From Leucaena leucocephala (taxonomy: Eukaryota; Streptophyta; Magnoliopsida; Fabales; Fabaceae): DNA of 64,000 nt. The DNA lies in assembly GCA_037074615.1 (NCBI GenBank), contig CM073547.1:14910501-14974500 (forward strand), in the 5' to 3' direction. The stretch's first letter is position 1; each line of letters opens with the position of its first letter. This document shows positions 11,038-22,444 of this stretch, one piece after another. The position numbers and the translations under genes are program-made. The notes below the pieces were generated by a model. That model was not told the origin of the DNA. It did not search any database and saw only the letters and a list, made by a program, of their open reading frames with translations.

Positions 11038-11477
11038 AATGATAAGTGTGTCGGCATCAAGGATGGAGCTTGTCTTCTTATCCGGAACACATCTTCAAAG
11101 AATTTGGTCAGCCCATGACTTCCATTAGCTTAGGACATCCCAAAAATAGTACACAAACTCTTAATTGAGCTTGTGAACCTGTGCAGGAGACAGGTGAGAA
11201 GGAATTAATCCAGTTACTGGTAACTTATCATAGTATCAACTAGGGATATGAAATATGAACAAAATATGAAGAGGCATCAAGAAATGAATCGAATGAGAGG
11301 GAAGAGTCAGTTTCTCCATTGTTGGAAGTCTTTTAATAAGAGTATCCTTCTTAGTAATCTAGACCTGCATTCTTTGTTGGAAGGTCTACCTATCTTCTCC
11401 AATATGCTTTTAATTTCCTTATTAGACACTTAGAGAGACCAATAGTTTGAGGATTGTAGGGATTAGAGACTTTGTGG
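11038..11477 (-). repeat. Diverged satellite monomer (B-type)
   Basis: Aligns by eye with the long satellite monomer of the main array. GGTGAGAAGGAATTAATCCA (near 11190) corresponds to GGTGAGAAGGAATAAATCCA in the array. Further matches are ATTCTTTGTTGGAAGG, GCTTTTAATTTCC and AGAGACTTTGTGG at the end. Many substitutions separate it from array copies, as expected of an old or array-edge unit. It is wedged between two Athila-like LTRs in opposite orientation. Confidence 0.8.
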
Positions 11478-11482
11478 ATAAC

Positions 11483-13133
11483 TGATAACTGTCATTTTAA
11501 TTATCAAATAAAATTAAGCTAACCAATAGTAGAGTGAAGCTAACCTAGGTCATTAACAAGGAGTCTAAATGGGTGCTAAAGTACTTAATTGATCCAATGA
11601 GTGATAAATTAATAAATTAATCAAATGAATTGTGAGATGAGATGTTTGAATTAATTCTGAATGTAAATACTATACTATTGTTTATGAATTTAGGTGCTTA
11701 TGATGAAGAAATGTATCAATGACAAGTGTTTTCCCTTAGAGATTACCTTACCTTCATTATCCGCATAAATTTTAGAGTTAATTAGTTAAATTAGAATATA
11801 TTAGTTGACAACTCGCTAGCTAAACTTTCAACCAAAGCTACAACTAGTAGAAATTGAATAGATAAATAAGAATCATTCAACTCAAGAGATAGATGAAGAT
11901 GAATTAAATAGATACAACTATACTCTGTTATAGAATTGCTCTAGTTAACTACAACCATATCCAACTCAGTCCAAGGATGAGAATCAATTAAAGTATCAAT
12001 TATGTAAAAATATGAAATCCAACTCAATTCCCTACTCATTAATCATTTACTAACTCTAATTGCATCAGTAATACTAGAATTAACTACATCAATTACATCA
12101 GTAATACTAGAATTAACTACATCAACTCGATACAATTAAATCTAAATTAAAGACACAATGAACTTCCTTTTTCATATTAAGGATTTTTGTTAACATCATC
12201 TCCAAGAGAGCACAGCAACTTTAGCTTTCCATTGTTGTCAAGACTTCAATAGCAATCGTAAAACCAGTAGTAGGGATGATGAAAGTAGAAAGAGAAGATG
12301 AAGACGCAGCTAAACTTTTCTCTGATTCTATTGCTTAGAATAGAAGAAAGTTACAGATGAAAGAGAGAGAGTGGAGATGGAGAGAGAATGATGTATGATA
12401 TGGAATAAGATGTGAGTGGAGTGAGAGTGATGAAAGCTGTGGTGGAGTGGAGTGGAATAAGTGAGAGAGTGAGATTTGAATCAAATGGAGATAGAAAACA
12501 GAGCATGTGTGTTGTGTGAATGGATGATATATATAGGAAAAGTGTGAATGGTATGACTGATCTGAAGTGATAAGCTATATGACCGTGATGCATGTGGAAT
12601 GATTTGCTTGTTTGTGATTGAAGCTATCCAAATGTGTGGAATTTTGTTCTTTTACAGTACATGTGTTAATTCCCCCTCTTGCTTCTATCAAGAACTTCTC
12701 AATCCATGTGATTCAACCTATGTAAACTATGTTGTGTGATATATGTGTGTAATTCACATGCAATGCCCACTGAACTATATTCCCCATGTGCATGATATGC
12801 TGCTACCAACTCCCTTTCTCCTTCAGCACGTGCATGCTTGTAATGTATTTTCTCATGTGATTTTTGTTAGCATTTTCTCCAGCACATGCCTAAATCTTAT
12901 CTAGTTGTCAACTAACCTCCAACAAATCTGTTGATTGGTTACTACTGTATTCATGTAATGGAGCTTTAATAGATTATTTATCAAATTAATTATTAAAATA
13001 ATAATAATTAATTTTCACTTATTCTATTTTTATTTTATTTATTAATTACTCAACATATTGATAAATAGAGATAAAAATTAATAATAAAACTCTCTTTAAA
13101 CACACTAAAATCACTACAAATAGGAGTTTATCA
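11483..13133 (-). mobile_element. Athila-like 3' LTR (minus strand)
   Basis: On the minus strand it starts TGATAAACTC at 13133, next to a polypurine tract, and ends ...ACAGTTATCA at 11483, giving TGATAA/TTATCA inverted termini. It is followed by ATAAC at 11478-11482. It matches the 5' LTR at 22445-23690 over most of its length, including ATTGCATCAGTAA repeats near 12062 and 12100. Its distal part (about 11483-11660) has no counterpart in the 5' LTR. Confidence 0.75.
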
Positions 13134-13142
13134 ACTCCCCAC
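13134..13142 (-). promoter_or_regulatory. Polypurine tract of the minus-strand Athila-like element
   Basis: Minus strand GTGGGGAGT directly precedes the LTR start. It is the counterpart of the tract at 8398-8411. Confidence 0.65.
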
Positions 13143-14461
13143 ATTAGCTTTTACACTCTGAGCAAAATTATGTGTAACATCCTTACTTTTACACGTCTTA
13201 TGGACCATTCAGTAGCATTTGGAACCACTTACAAGACCTTGGAAGTCCGTTAGCCAAATCTAGATTTTTACTCTTTCTCGGGTTACTGTTTATATGGTAT
13301 TCTAGATTATGCAATGAATTTAAAAAAATCATAATTAATTCTAAAAAATTGAAATGAAGTAGTTCAAAAAGCTATGTAAAGATAACATCTTAAAATTTAA
13401 TGGAAAAATAATTTCCAGACCAAATGCTTCATCAATCACTACAATTTATTTACTAAAGTTTACTGTTCATTTGGTCAAAAATTCTGAAAATAGATTCTGG
13501 TCTCTTACTTTGGAAAATCAGTTCTCTTTGTACAGACATCAAAATAAGGTATTCTTGGTGTCAAAATGAAGCTTGGCATGTTAACTAAATGTCTGTAAAA
13601 TTTCATATATTTATTCTATCATTTACTATTTTTCTTTATATCATGATCATCACTACTTACATTGGTCATACAATAACATTACACATTTACATAACATATA
13701 TACCATCAAATCCTTAGCTTTTCTTCATGCTTCATCATCCTCTTTCATTATTCACAAACCTGTGGGATTGGGATTACATGGAAAGGAATGAGATTTTTGG
13801 GGAAATCCCAGTAGCAAACATTACTAAACAATGCATGCATTAATGTAGATACTTGTGCTTGCTTGTGAAAGTGTTAACATTGTGTAATATGCATGCTTCC
13901 ATCTAACATATAAAATACAATTGGCCAAAGTAATCATAGAAATAGAGCTTCATACATAAGCACATATGCAACACAATTCAACAAAACAATATCACAATCA
14001 AGCATAATATTCAATGCATACAAATTTATGATAAATTTACTACCTCATATACTTGACTCTCTTCCACTTTATCTTGCTTCTTTCTTCTCACTTCTTTTGG
14101 ATATGTTGCTGCCTCTTTTAGAGCATATCCATCAATCCCTAACATCACATAACCATTCATTCATCACAATCTAACGTCCTTGAGCATTAACTCACTTTAA
14201 CTAACATAACTTCTTCTTGAACATTAAGCTCACTTAACTTTCCTTAATCTTAACTAATGGACTTGACCTTTGAATCAATTGATGTCTTGACTTTACCCTA
14301 TATAATTTTATCTTTTGAATCCATCTATGAGGGTAGAATAATGAAAGTCCATCTCCTTCATGGCCTGCTGTACATAACTAAACATATGCATACAATTCTT
14401 TCAAAAATTTTCATTTTGATTCTAATGCTTCCCATACTTATTTCTCCACTTTACCCCACAC

Positions 14462-16117
14462 TGTTGGAAAATGTGCCCTAGGGGCCAATCATTGTCTTAT
14501 GAACATTATTGATTTATGAATTTATTAATTGTGTTATCATATTATTTTCATGTTTACTGTGATGAACATCCTTGGATAATTCATGATCTTATCCTAAATG
14601 TCCCTGGTCAGTCATCTGTGCGGGAGCAGAGATGAAATAAGACCAGTATGACTTTGAAGATGTATAGAGATATAAATCAAAGTCATATGCACATGTAAGA
14701 GTACAAGGTGTTGGACTGACCCACTATGAGAGAGTTGCATGGGTCACGTCATAATCTTCTCTCATATACAAACCATGTCACTATGCCCTTTGACCTGAGA
14801 TCATCATGGATTCCTACATGACAAACGCTCAGCTTTGGCCTAGTCAAAAGTCACTTTTGACCGAGTGATCATAAAGACTATGTTCGGGCTTAGTGGTTTT
14901 TCATGCGGAGGAATGTGAATGGTCAAGATGGAATTTGTCCCTCACATTCGTAGAGAGATATTACTTGGCCCCTCGATGAGTGAGTCTGAGAAATATATGG
15001 CCATACTGTAATAGAAAGGTAGTTCCATTTCTATAGTCAGACTACTCAGGGATCGAGAAAGTAACGGTCAGGAATAGGAGGATGACATTATCCATGCCTC
15101 ATCCATGACCAAAATATCACGTGACAGAAGGGACATGATATGGTTGTATAAAAGGTTACATCGTTTATCGATTCTCATATGATTTGGGTAGTCGTTATGT
15201 CTTGCTAGAGACTGCTTGCGACTTGTGGGCCAGTATAGCAAATGGCCCACTGCCAACTTCATATGGGCCTACAGGGTCGCACACAAAATAGCCCAACACG
15301 AGCTATGATGTCCAGATTCATTGAATCTAAGACGTGTCTAGATTCAATGAATGATCCAGGATTGATGTATATATTTATTTATATTTATATTCGTATATAT
15401 ATAAATTCGTATATATATTATATATAAGGGATATATAGGATTTAATTTATAAGGATAAATTAAATCTCTATCACGTTTGAATTTGAAATTCAAATTGATA
15501 GGATATCTCAAATTTGATTTATGAGAATAAATCAAATACAGTCCAATCTTATCTTTATTTAAATTAAATAAATAGGTAAATTAAATCTGTGGGACGGATT
15601 TAATATAAACATTATTTATTTAATTAGTTTCTTATCAAATCATACAATATGTGATATTGTATTCGAAATTAATATAGATTAATTCCAAAATCCAATTCGG
15701 TTGAGAAAAACGCAGAGCATCCTATATATCCGATTTTAGGAGCTACGTTTTGAACACAACACATAACACAAAAGGGGCTGAACGGAATCTACAAAAGGTT
15801 TGCAGATAAGAAACTGCTGAAGTAGAGACGGAGAGGACAAACTCTTGAGAAAGCCTTGGAGGGACAGGAGATGCTAGCATGTCGTTCGTGGTTGGAACGC
15901 TGTTCGTGTGGATACCAGTAGAGGAAGACAACCTGAGGAGTCGACTTCTTGCGATCAAAAAGAGAGCATGAGCCGCAGAGAGAAGCTGTGGAAGTCGCTG
16001 AGAAACACTGAGGGTAATGCTTCTTCCCACTTGACTTAAACACATACAGTAGATCCTGGCAAGGAATGGAAAAAATTTTTAAATTAATTTCCGATGCGTG
16101 TCTTCCAATTCCTTACA
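14462..16117 (+). mobile_element. Copia solo LTR a, TSD CACAC
   Basis: Runs from TGTTGGAAAATGTGCC to CCAATTCCTTACA with CACAC at 14457-14461 and 16118-16122. It is 1,656 bp, shorter than its sisters because it holds only about one copy of the palindromic 91-bp repeat. No PBS or coding region follows, so it is a solo LTR. Confidence 0.92.
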
Positions 16118-16246
16118 CACACAACTTTTCATTTTAAAACCATTGGAAAGCATCAAAATTATGAAATTCCAATCACTGTTCATGCGAGTGAACAGTAGCC
16201 GTGCAGAATTTTAAAGCTACAATCTTAGAATTTCAGTCTTCCAAGG
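16118..16246 (-). other. Short gypsy LTR 2 segment between two copia solo LTRs
   Basis: 129 bp of LTR 2 sequence left between copia LTRs a and b. No gene. Its last five bases, CAAGG, are the left target duplication of LTR b. Confidence 0.75.
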
Positions 16247-18245
16247 TGTTGGAAATCGTGCCCTAGGGGCCAATCATTGTCTTATGAACATTATTGATTT
16301 ATGAATTTATTAATTGAGTTATCATATTATTTGCATGTTTACTATGATGACCATCCTTGGATAATTCATGATATTATCCTAAATGTCCCTGGTCGATCAT
16401 CTATGTGGGAGCACAGATGAAATAAGACCAGTATGACTTTGAAGATGTATAGAGATATAAATCAAAGTCATAAGCACATGTAAGAGTACAGGGTGTTGGA
16501 CCGACCCGCTATGAGAGAACTGCATGGGTAACGTCATAAGCTTCTCTCATATACAAACCATGTCAATATGCCCTTTGACCTGAGATCATCATGGATTCCT
16601 ACATGACAAAACGCTCAGCTTTGACCTAGTCAAAAGTCACTTTTGACCGAGTGATCATAAAGACTATGTTCGGGCTTAGTGGTTTTTCATGCGGAGGAAT
16701 GTGAATGGTCAAGATGGAATTTGTCCCTCACATTCGTGGAGAGATATTACTGGGCCCCTCGATGAGTGAGTCTGAGAAATGTATGGCCATACTGTAATGG
16801 AAAGGTAGTTCCATTTCTATAGTCAGACTACTCAGGGATCGAGAAAGTAACGGTCGGGAATAGGAGGATGACATTATCCATGCCTCATCCATGACCAAAA
16901 TATCGCGTGACAGAAGGGACATGATATGGTTGTATAAAAGGTTACATCGTTTATCGATCCTCATATGATTTGGGTAGTTGTTATGTCTTGCTAGAGACCG
17001 CTTGCGACTTGTGGGCTAGTATAGCAAATGGCCCACTGCCAACTTCATATGGGCCTACAGGGTCGCACACAAAATAGCCCAACACGAGCTATGATGTCCA
17101 GATTCATTGAATCTAAGACATGTCCAGATTCAATGAAAGATCCAGGTGAATGTATATATATTTATTTATATTTATATTCGTATATATATAAATTCGTATA
17201 TATATATATTATATATATGAGATATATGAGATTTAATTTATAAGGATAAATTAAATCCCTATCATGTTTGAATTCGAAATTCAAATTGATAGGATATCTC
17301 ATATAAGAGATATTTATAAGATTTAATTTATAAGGATAAATTAAATCTCTATCACGTTTGAAATTCGAAATTCAAATTGATAGGATATCTCATATAAGAG
17401 ATATTTATAAGATTTAATTTATAAGGATAAATTAAATCTCTATCACGTTTGAAATTCGAAATTCAAATTGATAGGATATCTCATATAAGAGATATTTATA
17501 AGATTTAATTTATAAGGATAAATTAAATCTCTATCACGTTTGAAATTCGAAATTTAAATTGATAGGATATCTCAAATTTGATTTATGGGAATAAATCAAA
17601 TATAACTCAGTCTCATCTTTATTTAAAGTTAAATAAATAAGTAATTAAATCTGTGGGACGGATTTAATATTATTTTATTTAATTAGTTTCTTATAAAATT
17701 ATACAATATATGATATTGTATCAATTCGGAATTAATATAAGATTAACTCCAAAATCCAATTAGGTTAAGTGTAAACAAACGCATAGCATCCTCTATATCT
17801 GATTGGAGGAGCTACGTTTGAAAATAACACAGAACACAAAAGGCCGAACGGAATCTGCAAAAGGTTTGCAGACAAGAAACTGCCGAAATAGAGACGGAGA
17901 CTTGTGAAAGCCTTGGAGGGACAGGAGACGCTAGCACGTCGTTCGTGGTTGGAACGCTGTTCGTGTGGATACCAGTAGAGGAAGCCGACCTGAGGCGTCG
18001 ACTTCTCGTGATCGGAAAGAGACCACCGTCCGCGGAGAGAATCTGTGAAGGTCGCTGAGGAACACTCCGTCGATTCCTTGCGATCAGAAAGAGATCACCA
18101 CCCACGTAGAGAAGCTGTGAAATTCGCTGAGCAACACTAAGGGTAATGATTCTTTCCACTTGACTTAAACACATACGGCAGATCCTGGCAAGGAATGGAA
18201 AATTTTTAAAGTTTATTTCCGCTGCGTGTCTTCCAATTCCTTACA
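16247..18245 (+). mobile_element. Copia solo LTR b, TSD CAAGG
   Basis: Runs from TGTTGGAAATCGTGCC to CAATTCCTTACA, with CAAGG at 16242-16246 and 18246-18250. Length is 1,999 bp, the longest copy, because it holds four 90-91-bp palindromic repeats (17230-17575). The TATA-like GTATAAAAGG lies near 16932. Confidence 0.93.
17230..17575 (+). repeat. 90-91-bp palindromic tandem repeat in copia LTR b
   Basis: Four head-to-tail units start at 17230, 17320, 17411 and 17502. Each unit has three successive inverted repeats: GATTTAATTTA/TAAATTAAATC with a 6-base loop, TTTGAA-TTCGAAA-TTCAAA, and ATATCTC/GAGATAT around ATATAA. Copy number varies between LTRs (about one in LTR a, two to four in the others, for example 30560-30890, 41830-42110, 50235-50500 and 57325-57590). 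Confidence 0.92.
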
Positions 18246-18707
18246 CAAGGTTCAAAACATTTTCAATCATACACAAAATCATCATATAAATTCAATGGAA
18301 GCATTCAATCGTTGAAATTCCATTTTCTTCCCTCATGAACAGTGAAGACTGAATAGGTTTAACCATGGAAAAGTCAAGAATATCAACTTGATTGAACAAC
18401 CAACCACTTAACTAGCTTGTTTAAGTTTCAATCATATGTCTCTAACTTTAATTTCTTCTTTTCCCTTTCAGCTAAGGTTTTTGGATAACACAACACCTTA
18501 GAGAAAACTCACCTTTTCTCTCATGAAAACCCTAAGTTCAAGCTCCCAAATCAAAAGAAAATAAGTTAGGATAGATTGCTTACCTTTAATCTCTAGCTTG
18601 CTTGAACTTTGGAACCTTGAATCTTCTTTGTCTTGGCTTGATTTTCAATTTTGTAAGAGTTTCCCCAAGGTATCACAAGCTCATGGTTTGGACAAGATTT
18701 GAGGGGG

Positions 18708-18716
18708 TATTTATAG
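18708..18716 (-). promoter_or_regulatory. Probable TATA box of gypsy solo LTR 2
   Basis: Minus-strand CTATAAATA within GGGGGTATTTATAG on the plus strand. It is the counterpart of the boxes at 5960 and 48395. Confidence 0.65.
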
Positions 18717-20013
18717 AAAAATTCATGGAAAATCAATGGCCAAGATTACTTTGTGCACTATTTGATCTAAAGGCCTACATTTAATTTTGGATTTAACTTT
18801 TTCCAAAAAGCTAATTGTGAAATCATCCATGACATCACAAGGGACACCTCAAAGGGTTTGTGGTGCCATTTCTAGAGGGAGAACCTTCTGGAAAAATTTT
18901 AGTCCAATCTGATACCGGCTCATCTGATTCCCCAACAACCAGACTGTTTTATAAATCTAATTTTTTTGAGATTTCATAATATGCTTTCTGACCTTAAATC
19001 TAGTATTCGGATCCTTCCTACCATTGACATTCTTGTAATGGGCCACAACTTAATTATAGATCCCTTAAGAAATGACCAAAATACCCTTAGTGTCCTTTCT
19101 TGCACTATATTGACCCTAAGGGTAAAATCATCTTTTCACCCTTCTTTGTACTACCTCAGGGCCTATACTGGCTCTAAATAATCATACTTAGGCTATATTC
19201 CACATTTTTATCCTGTCCCAGATGACCAAAGTCCCCTCCATCTATCGCTGGTACAATCTGGGCATCCAGACGCATTTTAATAATTTTACACTTTTTCTGG
19301 ACACTGGCCCCTTCTACTGATGGACTGGTACCCTGGGTTTTGGGCCCTCCTTGGCATCATCATGGGCCTATATATGAGGTCATCTGATCTCATTCTATCC
19401 AGGCTTATATATCGATAAGTTCCATTATCGAATCACGGGTATTATCAAACTCCCGTCAAAATTCACTAATATGTGAATAACTTTTTATACATAACTTCTT
19501 CTGGGATTCTGTTAGATCCAGGACATCTGACACTGTAAGTCACACTTTCCTGTAATTTCCCCACTTATATCTGAAGTCCATGAAATCTGATAAAATTTTA
19601 TATAACTTTTGGACTATCAGATAAATATATACTGTCTAGAGCCCTAATAAAATTTCTATATCATACTAGATTGACTAGCGTGTCTTCTTCTATTTACTGA
19701 TGGAATATGGGACTGAAATACTTCTGGCAATTCTAACCCTTTTCGGGCTGACTTTTCCATAATTACAATTTTGTCCGTGAACTTTTTACTTAAATATATT
19801 TAAATCCCTTAACTTTTAAAAATTACCACTTTTAGCCCAGCTTTTGTTTCTACTTTAACTTTTGGCCTTCAACCGTTTTTAATTTTCGTTAGGTCCCTTT
19901 CTTCCTTTAAGACTCATTTAACCTCTATTATTTATTCTGATCATCATCATAATCCTTTCCAAACCTCTTTTCTCTATCAATATTATACCGATAGGGGAAA
20001 TTAGGATATGACA

Positions 20014-21239
20014 TTATGGTTTAAAATTGAAATTTAAACACACATGTTTAGCAAATTTGGCAAAACATATTCAGTATGAGCACTTGCAATCATCAATTTT
20101 TCCCTTCAATTGAAATAATCCATACTAATCTCATATCAATCAAGAATCTAACTCATGCAATTAAATCATAGTAAGCAACTAGGTTGAGATTTTCTCACAA
20201 GATTTAGTGATTCATTCACTTTCTTATCAAGGTAATTTTCACTCCACCATCTAGCGTAGGCTTCTCATAGGCTTGTAACCATCCTACATCTCCACCCCTA
20301 AATTCCACAAGGATTGTGAATTAAAGGGTCTTTATTAGGTTGTAATGTTAGAAAGGCTATATGATAAAATGGAAACGCATGTCAATGATTAATGAAATAC
20401 TTTACATAATCTTACCTTTTCAAGCTATTTCAATTTCTGATCACAATTCCAATTGTGCACCTGCAAAAAATCACAAGTACTAACTAATTTCCTTTTATAC
20501 AATTTGAATATCACATCTTGTCATCTAGTCTACCTCTTCTTTCTCTTTTCTTTCTTCTTTTTTTCCTCTTTTATGTACCTTTTCTTTGTGCTTTTCTTTT
20601 CTTTTAATTACTGAACCATATAACAAATACATTGAAGTTTAGATATTCAATAAGTGGTGCAACTTAACAGTTATTTTGCAATTAAATACATTGAAGTTGT
20701 ACAATATTCATTAATCAAGGATGGAATTTTAAAAGGAAGTGAAAGTCTCAAAGGGCTAAGCAAAGGATTTAATATTTATGTGGTTACTATTTGGTTAAAA
20801 TGGTTTTGAAAGAAATGTCGTTATCATTTTCACAATGCCAAGAAGCTAGTGTGATTTTGAATCAAGGATTGAGACAAGTTCTGTAAGGTTACCAAATTAG
20901 ATGGTTTCACACAATGTAAATGAATATATGTTAGAAGCCCAAAATCCTTCTATCTGACTTACTCACCCTAATCAACTCACAATGACTAGATTGCATGAAT
21001 ATTAAACTAAATATATGAGATTAATCATTCATGCTGCATAATTTCCAATAGTTAATCAATAAAACAAGCAACTCACACTTCATCAGGTTGCCAATGTTCA
21101 AAAGCAATGTTCAAAGTTCAATTTTAACTCCATGATGGAATTGAGAAAAAACCATCAACTATAACCCCAAAATGCCAGATTCATATAGTAAACTCCAATA
21201 GACCAAGCAACAATCAGAATGAAATAGAAGAATTTTTCA
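20014..21239 (-). other. 3' untranslated region of the minus-strand Athila-like element
   Basis: No open gene. In reverse orientation it parallels 7235-8397, including the CTTTT-rich tract near 20540-20600, the ACATTACAACCTAATAAAGA region (about 20335) and the GCAACTAGGTTGAGATTT segment near 20178. The first five bases are the right target duplication of gypsy solo LTR 2. Confidence 0.7.
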
Positions 21240-21540
21240 GTAGAAGTTCACTTATAGTCATGACAAAAAGGACATATAGTTGTGACTATTTTACATAGAG
21301 AAGAAATATTCAGAAAAAAAGGAATATTGGTGGTGACATAATTGGACACTGATCAACTCTCATAATCACAGAGAGTAAACTTGTTAAACACACATGCTCT
21401 ATTTTGACTCAAAAGTCAATCCATTCACGACCAAAATTTATAGAGAGTAACAGTCATGACAAAGATAAGCACAGATAAGTAAATATCAGAAAATATGAAC
21501 TCCTGGTCACAACAAAAATAAGCAAAGGTCACGACTAATT
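21240..21540 (-). repeat. GTCGYGACC-type repeats, 3' block of minus-strand element
   Basis: Diverged copies such as TAGTTGTGACTATTTTAC, CAGTCATGACAAAGATAAGC and GGTCACGACTAATTTGC, with CAGAGAG leads (the reverse of CTCTGT). They abut the truncated gag directly, so pol is missing from this element. Confidence 0.7.
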
Positions 21541-22194
21541 TGCAGTAAAAAATTCCTTCCCCGATGTAGCAGTCTTGGAAGTAAAGAAGTATCTTTCTAA
21601 GAAAGCATTGCTCAAGTTATTCTAGGAGTCCAAGGCTTGAGGTGTATAATGTGGCAACATATAGTGGAATACTTGTCTCTGCACAGTATCCATATCAGCA
21701 CCTACACGTTTCATGGATGAGTAAACCCACTGCATAGTCTTCAAATGCTTGAAAGGATCCTCACCTGCTAATCCATAAAATTTTGGTAAGTTACTCAAAA
21801 AAGGACCTTTCAACTCAAAATTAATATATAAAGTAGGACAAGTGCGAAAAGGAACAAAGTTTGTATTAGAAAAAGTGAGAGTCTCTTATGCTCCTACGTG
21901 CCCTTCTATTGCTCATTTTATTCTCTTCATATTGCTCATCTTGATTATTCTGATTATGAGTATGAGCTTTACCCTTATTAACATGCTCAATGACAAAATG
22001 ATTATCTAAGATATCATCAGATGCAAAATCAGTTTCAATGCAATAGATTCACCAGAAGAACTAGGCTCAACAAATAATACAACACTAGCTTGATTTAAGA
22101 TTTTAGTCTTTTTAATTTGCCTAAGTGTTCTATTGATTTCTCTATCCAAAGGAAAGAACTCAAACCTTTTGTTTATACAAATCACACCTAACAA
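21541..22194 (-). pseudogene. Athila-like gag stump (minus strand)
   Basis: Read on the minus strand from 22194: ICINKRFEFFPLDREINRTL, closely matching the gag start of the plus-strand element at 899. A second open piece (21813-21622) gives KGPFLSNLPKFYGLAGEDPF and MKRVGADMDTVQRQVFHYML, again colinear with the other copy. Past a stop the homology continues as FLERYFFTSKTATSGK, then ends at about 21541, where GTCGYGACC repeats start. So only about 40% of gag remains and all of protease, RT and integrase is gone. The element is a large internal-deletion derivative and depends on others for any movement. Confidence 0.85.
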
Positions 22195-22229
22195 TAATAC
22201 AGGATATCAAGTACATCACAGATGCAGCA

Positions 22230-22444
22230 ATTTTAGGAATTGAGATTAAGTAATTGCAGTTCACAAAAGCTTAGTTCGTGACTAAAATGACAGTAGGTCA
22301 CAACTAACAATCACAGAGAGCTACAATTGTGACAACAATAAACTTCAAGTCACGACTGTTAGTCACAGAGAGCAAAATTTTTTAATCAAGATTTTCAGTC
22401 GTGACCAAATGTCACTTTGGTTGTGACTAAAAAACACAGAGAGC
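22230..22444 (-). repeat. GTCGYGACC-type repeats, 5' block of minus-strand element
   Basis: Units such as GGTCACAACTAACAATCACA, CAAGTCACGACTGTTAGTC and CAGTCGTGACCAAATGTC lie between the LTR (from 22445) and the gag start (22194). This is the same position as the 447-815 block in the plus-strand copy. Confidence 0.75.

Larger units (their letters stand above)
13173..20013 (-). mobile_element. Ty3/gypsy solo LTR 2, TSD TTATG, carrying two copia LTRs
   Basis: Plus strand begins TGTAACATCC and ends GGATATGACA, with TTATG at 13168-13172 and 20014-20018. Without the two nested copia LTRs and their duplications it is about 3.2 kb, comparable with solo LTRs 1 and 3. The minus-strand TATA box CTATAAATA is at 18708-18716. 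It interrupts the 3' untranslated region of the minus-strand Athila-like element, just before that element's polypurine tract. Open stretches at 14257-14481 and 18602-18784 lie inside LTR sequence and are not genes. Confidence 0.9.

Noticed and set aside
12351..12593. 80-residue minus-strand open reading
   Set aside because: Low-complexity Ser/Leu/Thr reading inside the Athila-like LTR; no homologous open frame in the other LTR copies.
17230..17575. CRISPR-like array
   Set aside because: Units are contiguous with no unique spacers, lie inside a plant LTR and vary in number between LTR copies.
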